Below are positions 1-6,888 of a stretch of 11,700 nucleotides of DNA, piece after piece. Source of the DNA: JAMLIO01 sp031412575 (GTDB lineage: Bacteria > Bdellovibrionota > Bdellovibrionia > Bdellovibrionales > UBA1609); assembly GCA_031412575.1 (NCBI GenBank), contig JANODG010000132.1:1-11700 (forward strand), written 5' to 3'. Under the pieces are notes generated by a model. It searched no databases. It worked only from the letters and a program-made list of their open reading frames with translations, and was not told where the DNA came from. A program made the translations under genes and the position numbers. Within the stretch, counting starts at the first letter, position 1; every line of letters starts with the position of its first letter.

Positions 1-517
1 GATGGCTGAAGCACAACGGACTTTGGCTAGAATTGTAGATATTTGAGTCGTTCATAACCAGCTCAAATTCATTAAAAAACTGATCAAAAAGCACACCCGC
101 ACCGTCAAATTGCATCTTAAACTGTCCATTACTTAATTTCGTAAAAAGAAGTTCTACTTCTGAAGACGAGCTTAATCCGTCATATCTAACAAATAAAGAG
201 TAATCTAAACCGTTTGAAGTGAACTGATCGTCGGTCGCACTTTGAGTGCTCATCAACGTACTTAAATATTTCATGTGCTCACCCTCACCATCTAAATCTT
301 GAACCACACCATTACCTGCTTCTGCATCTACGACGAAATAATTAAAAACGCCTTGCGCTTCTTCAACAGTAACGTACTTCACAACTAACTGCTGTGCTAA
401 AGGCGCAGTAGATGTTTCGCAGACAAATAAATAGACTTCATTTTTTTCAAGTTGAGCAAAAGACTTAAGTCCAAACAAGGTGATAAACATAATTAGTAGA
501 TAGTTTTTGATTTTCAT
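1..517 (-). CDS. Secreted protein of unknown function, N-terminal part (runs off left edge)
   Basis: An open frame starts with ATG at 517 and stays open for 172 codons to the window edge, so the C-terminus is missing. The first 21 residues form a clear Sec signal peptide (MKIKNYLLIMFITLFGLKSFA, shown in part: basic MKIKN, hydrophobic YLLIMFITLFGL, cleavage at SFA before Q22). An AGAGGAA Shine-Dalgarno sequence lies a few bases before the ATG, which fixes the start. The mature part is acidic and has Cys residues near positions 33 and 169. I recognise no domain. It is probably periplasmic or surface-exposed. Start and export are well supported; function is unknown. Confidence 0.8.
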   Translation of the reverse strand, partial: MKIKNYLLIMFITLFGLKSFAQLEKNEVYLFVCETSTAPLAQQLVVKYVTVEEAQGVFNYFVVDAEAGNGVVQDLDGEGEHMKYLSTLMSTQSATDDQFTSNGLDYSLFVRYDGLSSSSEVELLFTKLSNGQFKMQFDGAGVLFDQFFNEFELVMNDSNIYNSSQSPLCFSH

Positions 518-875
518 AACGTTCCTCTTTTTATAATGCGTTAAATTTTTTTAAGGTCTAGTTTAGATAAGCCTCTCTTAGATAAACTATTTGGTCTAGC
601 GCTTGAGGTTTTTATTCATCAAATGCTGGCCCCTTTAATTTGTAACAACCAACCTATAAGAAAAGTTTCTAAAGAAAACAACGGATTGAGAAAATTACAT
701 TAATGCCAACAAAATAAGCAGTTTTAATTGTTCCTCTTAAAGTTTTAGCTGCTAAAAGCGATTCCAATAAAAAATGAATTGATAGGGGAACTGTGTATCA
801 TCCAGCACGCCAAGGCTTAAAGATGATTTTTGTTTATTTAGGAAAATAAGCGCAATGAATTGGCTAATTCAAAAA
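518..875. other. 358-bp non-coding gap between two minus-strand genes
   Basis: No credible gene was found. The longest plus-strand ATG frame (about 622-702, 26 codons) lacks a ribosome binding site. The left part must carry the promoter of the leftward gene starting at 517, and it contains the nested repeats at 555-600. A perfect 15-bp palindrome of the form TTTTAGC-T-GCTAAAA lies at 743-757. A weak AT-rich hairpin (TGAATT/AATTCA, 856-871) sits just past the stop of the lipoprotein gene at 876. It lacks a good T-run in the minus direction, so I do not call it a terminator. Confidence 0.6.
555..599. repeat. Nested direct and inverted short repeats, possible operator
   Basis: GGTCTAG occurs at 555-561 and 593-599. 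TTAGATAA occurs at 563-570 and 578-585, and TAGTTTA (559-565) is the inverse of TAAACTA (583-589). The whole arrangement is roughly A-B-B-A over 45 bp and sits 40-80 bp upstream of the leftward start codon at 517, where a regulator would bind. Each repeat is short, so chance cannot be excluded. Confidence 0.3.
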
Positions 876-1187
876 TTAATCTAAGCAAAGTGCGCGAATT
901 CTAATTTTGTCTGTGTAACTCGCAAAACCATGGCTAGTTATATACTTCGTATTGATTCCAGTAATTTCATGACCTGGGCATGCCGCCATTAATTTTTGTC
1001 TGGCGTCTTCAACGAAATCATTGTTGAAAACAAAGCTTAGGATCACATTTCGTTGCGCCTCAACGTTTATGTATCTGGCACCTTTTTGCTTCCCAGGTAA
1101 AATATCACTCATATGGCTAAAGTGAACACTGTGTGTACAGCTGCAAAACAAGAGAAAAAATAAAATGCTGACTAATCTTGATAACAT
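876..1187 (-). CDS. Small lipoprotein, third of three tandem paralogues
   Basis: This is a 103-residue protein. The ATG at 1187 is preferred over an in-frame GTG at 1202 because an AAGGA Shine-Dalgarno sequence lies about five bases before it. The N-terminus is a short lipoprotein signal (MLSRLVSILFFLLFCSC) with a slightly atypical lipobox, FCSC, so C17 is the likely lipidated residue. The block FNNDFV (54-59) and the tail CPGHEITG at 70-77 with C101 near the end match the next gene upstream (1235-1549) almost position for position. C70 and C101 are 31 apart, a likely disulfide in the periplasm. It is last in a probable three-gene operon, 47 nt after the previous stop. No known family is recognised and its function is unknown. 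Confidence 0.78.
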   Translation of the reverse strand: MLSRLVSILFFLLFCSCTHSVHFSHMSDILPGKQKGARYINVEAQRNVILSFVFNNDFVEDARQKLMAACPGHEITGINTKYITSHGFASYTDKIRIRALCLD

Positions 1188-1234
1188 AAAGTTCCTTAAC
1201 ACGTATTAAATTACAAAGACAAAAACACTTAAAA

Positions 1235-1549
1235 TTATTGAGTTAGGCAAAAACCTTGGCTTTTAACAATCATTCGATGAGCTAAGAAATAAAATCTAGT
1301 TTCATAGGTCGAAGTTATACCAGTCACTTTTCCATTGGGACATTGCTGCTGAAGCTTAGGAGTGAGATCGTGGACAAAATCATTATTAAAGTTGAATGCT
1401 AAAAATACAAGTTTACTAACTTTAGCCTCAACCGGTTTTCTTCGATCTGTTGGGTAAGACGTCATCGAAACACTGTGCAAGGCAGCACATCCACTTAAAT
1501 AAGCCCCAACAATAAAGACCAAAAATGATTTTAAAACGTATGACTTCAT
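1235..1549 (-). CDS. Small lipoprotein, second of three tandem paralogues
   Basis: This is a 104-residue protein. The frame extends upstream to an ATG at 1606, but that start would overlap the preceding gene and put 19 residues ahead of the signal peptide. The ATG at 1549 has GGAG nine bases upstream and gives a proper lipoprotein signal, MKSYVLKSFLVFIVGAYLSG, followed by C21 (lipobox LSGC). The mature part has FNNDFV (54-59) and a C-terminal module from C70 to C101 containing CPNGKVTGITS. Both Cys fall at exactly the same positions as in the gene at 876-1187. It starts 25 nt after the stop of the upstream paralogue, so the genes are probably cotranscribed. It is a lipid-anchored envelope protein of unknown role. 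Confidence 0.8.
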   Translation of the reverse strand: MKSYVLKSFLVFIVGAYLSGCAALHSVSMTSYPTDRRKPVEAKVSKLVFLAFNFNNDFVHDLTPKLQQQCPNGKVTGITSTYETRFYFLAHRMIVKSQGFCLTQ

Positions 1550-1574
1550 AACTATTTGCTCCATTTTATAAAAA

Positions 1575-2030
1575 TTAATCAATGCAATAACCTCTGACTG
1601 AAACAATCTCGCCAGAGATATAAGGGTATTTTCTAGCCTCTCTTACAGAAGTTAAACCTGTAATTTGTCCTGACGGACATTTAGCCACGATTTCATCTAA
1701 CAAGTAGTCTGAATATTTATCTGTAAAAACAGGCAAACCAGTTCTAGGACCATAGTTCGATAAGGCCAAAATTAGCTCAGCCCCTGCGATGTTATCTGCA
1801 GCTTGCGAGCTACCTTTTTCAACGGCTCTTCTTTTTGCTATTGCAAGGCCCGTTGCCGCAGCACCTTTAATGTCAAATGCCGTTTCACTAAGTTTTATGT
1901 CGATGACTCTACCACGATCCGTTTTAGCAACATCAGCAATTTGAACATGATAAAGCTGCGCGCAAGAACTTAAAAAAATCACAAGACTGATTTTAAAAAC
2001 TATATTTAAAAAACTCTGTATCATTTTCAT
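1575..2030 (-). CDS. Lipoprotein, first and longest of three tandem paralogues
   Basis: This is a 151-residue protein with a signal peptide and lipobox LSSC (C23 lipidated). An alternative start two codons in (M3) is possible, because no strong Shine-Dalgarno sequence favours either. The C-terminal module C118 to C149, containing CPSGQITGLTS and ending RGYCID, matches the two downstream paralogues with the same C-x30-C spacing. Compared with them it carries about 48 extra residues (roughly 55-102) rich in Ala and Gly, including AVEKGSSQAADNIAGAE. This looks like an insertion between the shared N-terminal DRGRVIDIKLSE-type segment and the Cys module. It leads the probable operon, and a TATAAT element lies upstream at 2128-2133. 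Its function is unknown. Confidence 0.8.
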   Translation of the reverse strand: MKMIQSFLNIVFKISLVIFLSSCAQLYHVQIADVAKTDRGRVIDIKLSETAFDIKGAAATGLAIAKRRAVEKGSSQAADNIAGAELILALSNYGPRTGLPVFTDKYSDYLLDEIVAKCPSGQITGLTSVREARKYPYISGEIVSVRGYCID

Positions 2031-2127
2031 TTAGAAATTAAAACTGATTCGGTAAAAATATTCAAAACATTAATTATGGATATTTGCGTTATGCTGAACA
2101 AATAGAGCCTAAGAGTTATTCGAAGGT

Positions 2128-2133
2128 ATTATA
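2128..2133 (-). promoter_or_regulatory. Candidate -10 element for the lipoprotein operon
   Basis: The minus strand reads a perfect TATAAT here, in the 142-bp gap between the porin stop and the first lipoprotein start. Transcription would begin near 2121 and give a leader of about 90 nt. No good -35 hexamer is found 16-18 bases upstream, so the call rests on the -10 alone. Confidence 0.35.
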
Positions 2134-2172
2134 CGTGATCGACGGAGTTTGATACCACATAAGTCCTATCTT

Positions 2173-3267
2173 TTAAAACGACAGCGCGAGCGAAGTGGTT
2201 AATGTTGAATTGCTTTTAGAAAATTTAGAATCATCTTTAGGAAAAATATCAGAATCCCCTTGAAGATATCTGAATTCAGTTCGCCAAAAAAGATTATTTT
2301 CAAGCTCTTGGTCAAATCCTATTGACCCACCGAAAACGTTAAAGCTATCAGGACGATTGGTTACTATGATAATTTGATCTGCGTCTTTAAAATATTCGGC
2401 ACGTAAAGATATTTTTTGCGATTTTGATATCTTAAATCTTCCCATCAATGAAGCTCCAAACCAACGGCTATAATTAGACTCAAATTCTTTTTGCTGAAAA
2501 CCAATATCAAATTGTGCCGCCCAATTTGAAGTCTTTGTGTTTTTACTTTTAATTATAAAATTGTGATAGTGTCTAAAGCTTCCCGGTCGAGGATTACCAT
2601 TAAGATCTGCAGAAACTTCATTCCCAATCAAGGTGTTGTATAAAAAAGAAATGTGATCAAGGGAGTAATCTATTCCGGTTCCTATATTCTTATCAGAATT
2701 GTTCTCGGAAATATTTTGCCAGCCATTTGTGATTAATAACTGAAGCGTTAAAGCTTCTGTCGCTTGATGAGTCAACTTCACGCCCGATAAATAATATGGT
2801 GAAAAATCTGCGACTAAGGAACGTGTTAGATTAATATTATCTTTAGATAACCAAGTTTCTGCACCTACATGCGCAAAAAAGATTCCTGCATCCACCCAAG
2901 TTGACTTAGAAATTCTATATCCAATTCTTGCTTCCTGAATATGCCTTGATACATCTGAACCGCTAATAGAACCAACACTTGGTTCTGCAGCGTAATTAAT
3001 CTGCACTGAAGTTCCAGTTTGAATGGCGAATCGACTCCTTAATTTGTCGGAATTTAAATTTACTTCAATATGACCCAAGTTCAGATTAAATTCATTGGAT
3101 CGAGATGGTTGTGTAGTAAAGACCCTATCCACATTAGCTGGATTATTGAAATCATACGCATACTGCGAATCAATAAAGCCACCCCAAGTAATTTTTAATT
3201 TTGAGTCATTTGCGAGACTTAACTTGCAAAACAATAGTGTGATTATGGGTAACACTAAACATTTCAT
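2173..3267 (-). CDS. Outer-membrane beta-barrel porin, OmpL/BBP2-like
   Basis: This 364-residue protein has a Sec signal peptide cleaved after LSLA (A19). The ATG at 3267 is supported by AAGGGA about six bases upstream. The mature N-terminus begins ITWGGFIDSQYAYDFNNP (26-43), an opening typical of putative beta-barrel porin-2 (OmpL-like) proteins. Alternating amphipathic strands follow, including YLSGVKLTHQATEALTLQLL (159-178) and FWRTEFRYLQGDSD (327-340). The protein ends LTTSLALSF, with the terminal Phe expected of a BAM-inserted barrel. It is likely a diffusion channel; the substrate cannot be read from sequence. It lies 151 bp downstream of uvrC on the same strand but probably has its own promoter. 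Family call fairly sure, specificity unknown. Confidence 0.78.
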   Translation of the reverse strand: MKCLVLPIITLLFCKLSLANDSKLKITWGGFIDSQYAYDFNNPANVDRVFTTQPSRSNEFNLNLGHIEVNLNSDKLRSRFAIQTGTSVQINYAAEPSVGSISGSDVSRHIQEARIGYRISKSTWVDAGIFFAHVGAETWLSKDNINLTRSLVADFSPYYLSGVKLTHQATEALTLQLLITNGWQNISENNSDKNIGTGIDYSLDHISFLYNTLIGNEVSADLNGNPRPGSFRHYHNFIIKSKNTKTSNWAAQFDIGFQQKEFESNYSRWFGASLMGRFKISKSQKISLRAEYFKDADQIIIVTNRPDSFNVFGGSIGFDQELENNLFWRTEFRYLQGDSDIFPKDDSKFSKSNSTLTTSLALSF

Positions 3268-3376
3268 AAAATTCCCTTAAATCCTATTTGGAGTTGGCTT
3301 TTGATTAGTCTCTAATATTTTTAATAAAGATGATCTAAAAAAGGATTATTAGTATAAAGAAAACATAAAAATTAAG

Positions 3377-3404
3377 ATTATTTAGCAAATTATTTTTTAG
3401 ACAA
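3377..3404 (-). promoter_or_regulatory. Candidate sigma-70 promoter for the porin gene
   Basis: On the minus strand, TTGTCT (3399-3404) is followed 16 bases later by AATAAT (3377-3382). These match consensus at 4/6 and 5/6 positions. They lie in the uvrC-porin gap and would give a leader of about 100 nt. The region is very AT-rich, so other -10-like hexamers exist, for example TATACT near 3350-3355. Confidence 0.3.
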
Positions 3405-3419
3405 CATTTGAATCATTAT

Positions 3420-5345
3420 TTATGGGTTGAAGATGTTGAAAATGACTTGGGCCACTTTTTTGTCGATGCCTGGGGTGGCGAGTAGATCTTCTAGCGAGGC
3501 GTTTTTTAGGTGCTCAATTGTAGGGAATACTTTGTCTAGGGCCTCACGCTTCTTGGGACCCAATCCAGGGATGTGATCAAGGATGCTGGCTAGGCTCTCT
3601 TGGTCTCGAAGCTTTCTGTGGAACTCAATGGCGAAACGATGGGCCTCGTCACGAAGGCTGACTAAAATGCGATAAGCTTCAGTGTTTTCTCGAAAAATGA
3701 CAGGGTTTTGTCGACCAGGAAGAAAAAATCTTTCTTGTGTAGCAGACACCTCTTGTTTATCAAAAGACGATTCTGTTCTGGCCTTTGCAATGCCAGCGAC
3801 CGGGATGTCACTTCGCCCAACGGATTCTAAAGCTTCACACGCCATTTTTAATTGCCCTTTACCCCCATCAACTAATATCAATTGAGGATCTGGTAGTTCT
3901 TTATGGGCAAACCTTCGGGATAAAACTTCTTTCATAGATTCAAAATCATTAGGTCCTTGAACAGTTTTGATTTTATATTTGCGGTAATCTTCTTTGCTGG
4001 GAAGCCCATCAAACGCAACAACTTGGCTTCCTACACTTTCATAACCTTGGAAGTTTGAAATGTCGTAACATTCAATGCGTCTTGGAAATTCGGGAAGTTT
4101 AAATTTTTCTTGGATTAATTTTAAGCCTTCATCTTTTTTGGCGGTGATTAAAGCCTGTTTTTCAAAGTGAATTTTTGCATTTTTTTCGGCAAGTAAAATT
4201 AAATCTTTTTCTTTTTCATGGGGCACATGATCCAGACTTACTTTTTTGTTCGATCGACTTTCTAAAACTTTTAAAAATAAAGTTAAAAGCTCACGCCCTA
4301 AATCAATGGGAATTACAATTCGGTCTGGCACATAATTGTCATCATAATAATGATTTAAGAACGAAACAAACCAGTGACGTTCGTCTTCGTACTCTGCACC
4401 CATATTGCTATTGTTAAAAAAATAAGGTCGACTTCCAATCACACGACCTTTTCTAACGGATACAATTTCGACCAGTGATCCAATCTCTTGTTTGAAAAGA
4501 GTCATCAAATCTATATCGATCTGATCTGTTGAAATGACAGTTTGTTTTTCTAAAATAGATTTTATAGATTTAATTTGATCTCTAATTTTTGCAGCCACTT
4601 CAAAGTTTTCATTTTTTGCAAAGGTCAGCATTTGTTTTTCTAAATCATTGACCGTTTTTTCTTGTTGGCCTTCTAAAAATTCTAAGGATTTTTTAATTCC
4701 TTTCGCGTATTTGGCTTTTTCAATCAGACCCACACAAGGTGCGGTACATCGCCCCATATCGTAAGTTAAACACGGACGCTTTCGGGTCTTCATAAATCCA
4801 TTGCTGCAATCCCGAACTAAAAAAGCTTGGTTTAAAAACTGCATTGTAATTCGAACCGCTAAAGAATTAGTGTAAGGCCCGTAGTAATACGATTTATCGG
4901 CTTTGACTCGTCTTGCGATATAAAAGCGTGGGAAATCTTCATTAAGTGAGCACTTAATATAAGGATAAGCTTTGTCGTCTTTTAGCCGAATGTTATATTT
5001 AGGGCGATGCTTTTTAATCAATGACGCTTCTAACAAAAAGGCTTCGACTTCAGTTTGAGTGACAATGTAATCAAATCGGTCAATTTGACGAACCATGTGC
5101 CTTACACGACTAGGCATGTCTTTGTTGGAAAGAAAGTAACTTTTAACTCGATTTCTTAAGTTTTTAGCTTTTCCAACATAGATGATCACATCGGCTGCGT
5201 TTTTCATCAGGTAAACGCCAGGTTCTTTGGTTAAAGAAGATGAAACATTATGCATTTCGGCTAATTTTTTTTGCGCCTCTTCTGTGGATAAAACAGAAAC
5301 CCTGACCTTCTTTTGAATTTTGATTTGGTTTTCTGAATCATCCAT
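3420..5345 (-). CDS. uvrC: UvrC, excinuclease ABC subunit C
   Basis: UvrC is recruited to the UvrB-DNA pre-incision complex and cuts the damaged strand on both sides of a lesion in nucleotide excision repair. All its domains are present in 641 residues. The GIY-YIG nuclease (about 41-120) shows GVYLM, YVGKA (56-60), R66 and metal-ligand E106. A four-Cys segment holds C180, C192, C200 and C204. The UVR motif for UvrB contact is near 235-270. The RNase H-like second nuclease has D428, D467, D493 and H569 in catalytic positions. Tandem helix-hairpin-helix motifs occupy about 585-640, including IPGLGPKK. About 40 residues precede PGVY, some 20 more than in E. coli UvrC. The start at 5345 has only a weak GAAGAAG upstream, and M31 (5255) is an alternative. 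No LexA-type box is seen upstream. Confidence 0.97.
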   Translation of the reverse strand: MDDSENQIKIQKKVRVSVLSTEEAQKKLAEMHNVSSSLTKEPGVYLMKNAADVIIYVGKAKNLRNRVKSYFLSNKDMPSRVRHMVRQIDRFDYIVTQTEVEAFLLEASLIKKHRPKYNIRLKDDKAYPYIKCSLNEDFPRFYIARRVKADKSYYYGPYTNSLAVRITMQFLNQAFLVRDCSNGFMKTRKRPCLTYDMGRCTAPCVGLIEKAKYAKGIKKSLEFLEGQQEKTVNDLEKQMLTFAKNENFEVAAKIRDQIKSIKSILEKQTVISTDQIDIDLMTLFKQEIGSLVEIVSVRKGRVIGSRPYFFNNSNMGAEYEDERHWFVSFLNHYYDDNYVPDRIVIPIDLGRELLTLFLKVLESRSNKKVSLDHVPHEKEKDLILLAEKNAKIHFEKQALITAKKDEGLKLIQEKFKLPEFPRRIECYDISNFQGYESVGSQVVAFDGLPSKEDYRKYKIKTVQGPNDFESMKEVLSRRFAHKELPDPQLILVDGGKGQLKMACEALESVGRSDIPVAGIAKARTESSFDKQEVSATQERFFLPGRQNPVIFRENTEAYRILVSLRDEAHRFAIEFHRKLRDQESLASILDHIPGLGPKKREALDKVFPTIEHLKNASLEDLLATPGIDKKVAQVIFNIFNP

Positions 5346-5397
5346 CTTCTTCAGATTCTGCCACCGAATGGCCGTATGTGACTAGAAGAAACTTTTG

Positions 5398-5426
5398 TTG
5401 AAAATTTTGACTTGCCCGATTACAAA
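5398..5426 (+). promoter_or_regulatory. Candidate sigma-70 promoter for the exported papain-fold gene
   Basis: TTGAAA (5398-5403) and TACAAA (5421-5426) are separated by exactly 17 bases in the 94-bp divergent gap between uvrC and the gene at 5440. Predicted initiation would be only about 7 nt before the ATG. That fits the absence of a Shine-Dalgarno sequence there, a near-leaderless mRNA, but the -10 match is only 4/6. Confidence 0.3.
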
Positions 5427-5439
5427 ATAAATCGAAAAC

Positions 5440-6021
5440 ATGACCAAAAAAATTTTATTTCTTATTATAACGTTTTGGGGATTAGAATCTTATTCTGCAC
5501 AAATTGTTTTCTTTAAAAGTTACACAAAAAAAGGCGAGCCCGTCATCTTCGAAGGCCCATACAGCCACTCTGCCATCAAATATAAAGGCCTATGGCTTCA
5601 TGCACATCCTTACTATGGCATTCGCCTTAGTCCCGATCTAAAAGCGTTCGGTCCTAATTACATTATTTTAGAAAACCCAAACTACCCCGAACCTAGCGAT
5701 GAATTTGTGGATAGAGTTTTAAAAATGAAATTTAATATTTTTGCAGACTGGACAAGCTTGGCCGAAACCTACTGCTCAAAACTTCTTGGACAAGCTTTGA
5801 ATGTTCCGCCTACAAAAATGTATTTCCAATCCAAAGCGTGGAGAAATACAAAAGCGCGACTTCATATCGGAAAGTTAGGTTTGTCGCCCAGTGATGTTTA
5901 TTGGCACGCCCGTCGGAATTTAAGATTTAAAAAAGTTGAAGCTGATGAAATCAGTCCCAATGAATTTATATTATCGGCAAAACCATCAAACTCTTGTGAG
6001 CCTTATCTAAGCACTCATTGA
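5440..6021 (+). CDS. Exported protein resembling permuted papain-fold (YiiX/C92, NlpC/P60-like) enzymes
   Basis: This 193-residue protein has a signal peptide, MTKKILFLIITFWGLESYSA, cleaved before Q21. The mature part resembles the circularly permuted NlpC/P60 group (YaeF/YiiX, peptidase C92), where the His motif precedes the Cys motif. YSHSAIKY gives H43, followed by a strand with LHAHPYYGI (H54, H56). Further on, ETYCSKLLGQAL places C112 at a helix start, as in the YCSEL-type motif of that family. Known members act as amidases or thioesterases on peptide or lipid-linked substrates; the substrate here is not predictable. The gene is transcribed opposite to its neighbours and stands alone between uvrC and the LON-domain gene. 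Export is well supported; the enzymatic call is moderate because only motif pattern and order support it. Confidence 0.6.
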   Translation: MTKKILFLIITFWGLESYSAQIVFFKSYTKKGEPVIFEGPYSHSAIKYKGLWLHAHPYYGIRLSPDLKAFGPNYIILENPNYPEPSDEFVDRVLKMKFNIFADWTSLAETYCSKLLGQALNVPPTKMYFQSKAWRNTKARLHIGKLGLSPSDVYWHARRNLRFKKVEADEISPNEFILSAKPSNSCEPYLSTH

Positions 6022-6055
6022 TACTTAGCCCACTAATTAAATACTCGTTTAATTT

Positions 6056-6088
6056 GCATTTGAGCAAATGCTGATTGGCAATTTTTTT
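6056..6088 (+). terminator. Possible intrinsic terminator after the papain-fold gene
   Basis: GCATTT (6056-6061) pairs perfectly with AAATGC (6066-6071) around a GAGC loop, 35 bases past the stop at 6021. A run of seven T follows at 6082-6088. The 10-base spacer between stem and T-run is longer than ideal, so efficiency is doubtful. Confidence 0.4.
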
Positions 6089-6111
6089 GGGTTGTAAAAA
6101 TATCTGATGAA

Positions 6112-6789
6112 TTACTGAAGTTCAGTTCGAGTCAAAATATCATTTAAAAAACTGATTCTAAGACTTGGCGTTTTTAATTCCAAAACTTTTTGCAAAACAT
6201 CAGGATCAAAACCGATGATTGAATAGATTTTAAAACTATATTCTTCATCAGAAAGATCTAGCCAATCTTTACTATTTAAATACGCTAATAAATTTTGGTC
6301 TTGGTTTTGTACTAATTTAATAAGAACAGAATCAAGATCACTTCTTAGTGAAGTCGCGTTTAACTTCGGAACTTTATCTTGATCCCCGCTGGGCTTGCTT
6401 TCATCAAGGTATGGCTTACAAAGTACAATTTTATAAGGCACTTCTTGTTGCTCTTTAATAATTTCATAACGGCTGTCAGTTCTGATTTCTACAAGCATAC
6501 GACCATCTGCCAGAGTTTCTTTGATTTCAGCAAAGCCGGCGGAAAATATGGGATGAGCTAAGTAAGAGCTTTGATTTTGACTTAATCGTTCTTCAAGTGT
6601 TGATTTTGGGTCCACTTTTGATTCCGCAATTTTTTTTATTGTGTGCGCAATACCTATTCGTCTTTGGGCGGTGACAGAATCAGTGATCATTTTTCTATAT
6701 CTAGGTTCGAATACATGTAAAGGAACAACACTATAAGGTAAGGTCACGCTACCTGGAATTGGAAAAAGTGAGATTTCGATTTCGTTCAT
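6112..6789 (-). CDS. Stand-alone LON substrate-binding-domain protein
   Basis: This 225-residue protein corresponds to the N-terminal (La) domain of Lon protease, with no AAA+ ATPase and no peptidase domain. The hallmark segment LFPIPGSVTLPYSVVPLHVF leads into EPRYRKM (8-34). The second conserved block, with AGFAEI and LADGRMLVEI (84-102), is followed by RYEI (107-110). A C-terminal helical region (about 145-222) ends LRISFLNDIL, as in the family. Such single-domain proteins are common in bacteria, and the role of most is unknown; protein or peptide recognition is the usual inference. The start at 6789 gives a clean family N-terminus, though no Shine-Dalgarno sequence is obvious. It lies 99 bp downstream of uvrB on the same strand and could be cotranscribed with it. 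Confidence 0.87.
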   Translation of the reverse strand: MNEIEISLFPIPGSVTLPYSVVPLHVFEPRYRKMITDSVTAQRRIGIAHTIKKIAESKVDPKSTLEERLSQNQSSYLAHPIFSAGFAEIKETLADGRMLVEIRTDSRYEIIKEQQEVPYKIVLCKPYLDESKPSGDQDKVPKLNATSLRSDLDSVLIKLVQNQDQNLLAYLNSKDWLDLSDEEYSFKIYSIIGFDPDVLQKVLELKTPSLRISFLNDILTRTELQ

Positions 6790-6832
6790 GATTCGAAACT
6801 GTCAAAGCTTACCCAGCGGGTCAAGGTTATGC

Positions 6833-6861
6833 TCGGATTGAGTCTAATATTCACAATCCGA
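6833..6861. repeat. 8-bp inverted repeat between uvrB and the LON-domain gene
   Basis: TCGGATTG (6833-6840) and CAATCCGA (6854-6861) form a perfect 8-bp stem with a 13-nt loop. An outer AGCGG/CCGCT pair lies at 6815-6819 and 6869-6873. It sits 28-56 bases past the uvrB stop on the minus strand. No T-run follows, so it is not a typical terminator. It may stabilise the uvrB 3' end or be chance. Confidence 0.3.
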
Positions 6862-6888
6862 ACTTAAACCGCTAAGGGAGCAAAATAT

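Noticed and set aside
743..757. Perfect 15-bp palindrome (7-bp arms, central T) in the 518-875 gap
   Set aside because: Arms of this length in AT-rich sequence are expected about once per window by chance, and it is not close to a start codon.
856..871. Hairpin TGAATT/AATTCA just past the stop of the last lipoprotein gene
   Set aside because: Only six mostly A-T pairs, and no T-run on the minus-strand 3' side, so it does not qualify as a terminator.
1550..1606. Upstream extension of the middle lipoprotein to ATG 1606
   Set aside because: It would overlap the preceding gene and displace the signal peptide. The ATG at 1549 has a clear GGAG.
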